Assembly (NCBI GenBank): GCA_031216445.1
Contig: CM062209.1
Span: 27,395,501-27,459,500, forward strand
Source: Lateolabrax maculatus
Taxonomy: Eukaryota > Chordata > Actinopteri > Acropomatiformes > Lateolabracidae
Length of the DNA stretch: 64,000 nt
Reading direction: 5' to 3'
Positions 63,116 through 64,000 of the stretch are shown piece after piece. The number at the start of each line of letters is the position of its first letter. The stretch's first letter is position 1. Made by a program: the position numbers and the translations under genes. The notes beneath the pieces were generated by a model. It saw only the letters and a program-made list of their open reading frames with translations, made no database searches and had not been told where the DNA came from.

Positions 63116-64000
63116 GAGGAGTTGCTTAGCCTGCTTTGTTTGTTTTAACCATGAAAGCATGTGAGTAATATTTGGAGCACTCCTGGACTTGTTTGATCCA
63201 ACTCCACTGATTAAAAAAAAAAAAACATTTAAAAGTGTCCCACTGTCTCTTTTACTGTCAGCATAAGCCTCAATACTTACAACACTCTGTTTTCAGTCCC
63301 TGAAGCAGGCCACAGGGACGCCCTCCTGTGGGCCATGACATGCTCGACAGGCCTTCACGTTTGTCTTCCAGGACTAAAACTGGCTTTGACATGTTTCTGG
63401 CTTCACCTGCTTTCTGATGTCCCACCTTTCAGTCGTCTTCCAGCGTAGTCCGACATATTTCCTTGAATCTCTCGGTGAATCTTCACCAAATATAAGCCTG
63501 ACAGCCAACACATTTGCACCGGCTGCTGCTGTGTGTTTACAAGGGCAACTGGAGAAGCAGGGAATCTGAGAGAGCAGGGGATGATGAGGAGGCCGTGGTG
63601 GGTTTTTGGATCTGGATATTTTCAGACCTAAAATTCCACAGCTTATTCCTGGGTCTCTTGCTGGGACAGTTTACTCTTTGTAACAAAAAAGTTGAAGTAA
63701 GCTGAGAATTAAAGGGATATTACTTGGGTGATTTGAATATTTATAATTATTGCAAAGGTGCCATTATGTTGCAGTATTCCAGTCGAACATCGGGGCACTT
63801 AGTGGTGTTGGCTTATTCTTTGTTTACTGTATCTTATATTGCAATTATAACAAAATGTCCCAGACATTTGGTTGCATAATTGCTTTACAAACATGCAAAA
63901 GCCAGTGTTGAGTAAATGACTGACTCTGATAGGAGCAAGAAAAGGGGGAACACCCATGACATTGCATGCAATATTAGATCTCCATTTCCGGCCACATCTA
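63116..64000 (+). other. intron 2, to the window end
   Basis: Poly-A run near 63213-63225. No exon recognised, so the gene is taken to continue beyond the window. Confidence 0.35.

Overview
The window looks like nuclear genomic DNA of a teleost fish. It is AT-rich and poor in genes, full of CA, GA and GTAT microsatellites, and loaded with dispersed repeats of recognisable teleost style: L2-type LINE 3' ends with a TTGAC tail, a tRNA-derived SINE, and several families of short inverted-repeat DNA elements. The repeat identities come from memory of consensus patterns and were not searched. Short spliced exons lie between long non-coding stretches, and most long reading frames are chance or belong to transposons.

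The one gene I can identify is on the + strand: the 5' part of a membrane-associated (transmembrane) collagen, most likely col13a1. Exon 1 (15994-16317) encodes a short cytoplasmic tail, one membrane helix and a coiled-coil stalk. Exon 2 (24535-24604) encodes the end of the stalk, a basic R-x-x-R cleavage-like site, a C-x-C pair, and the first residues leading into the collagen helix. Intron 1 is 8.2 kb. Intron 2 starts at 24605 and I see no convincing Gly-X-Y exon in the remaining 39.4 kb, so it probably runs out of the window. A CpG-rich stretch (about 15360-15780) immediately upstream is the likely promoter and 5' UTR.

The first 16 kb is upstream of this gene. At its left edge, bases 27-137 look like the last coding exon of a + strand gene that starts outside the window. 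About 1 kb upstream of the collagen start, two reading-frame pieces (14846-15007 and 15164-15265), joined by good splice sites, reconstitute a C2CH THAP zinc-finger signature. This is either a small THAP gene or gene fragment, or a relic of a THAP-bearing transposon. It is the least expected item here.

The rest is mobile DNA. A 2.2-kb 5'-truncated L2-type LINE (2913-5111, minus strand) keeps its reverse transcriptase motifs but is broken by stops and a frameshift. Three shorter copies of its 3' end lie at 35788, 40700 and 44497. The last sits beside a tRNA-derived SINE head and is flanked by a 7-bp direct repeat. DNA elements with inverted ends lie at 5809, 8796, 13012, 19265, 35124 and 38873. 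Several older families (7001 with 54018, and 41155 with 55255) appear as separate pieces or opposite-orientation copies. No tRNA, rRNA, CRISPR or operon structure was seen, as expected for vertebrate DNA.
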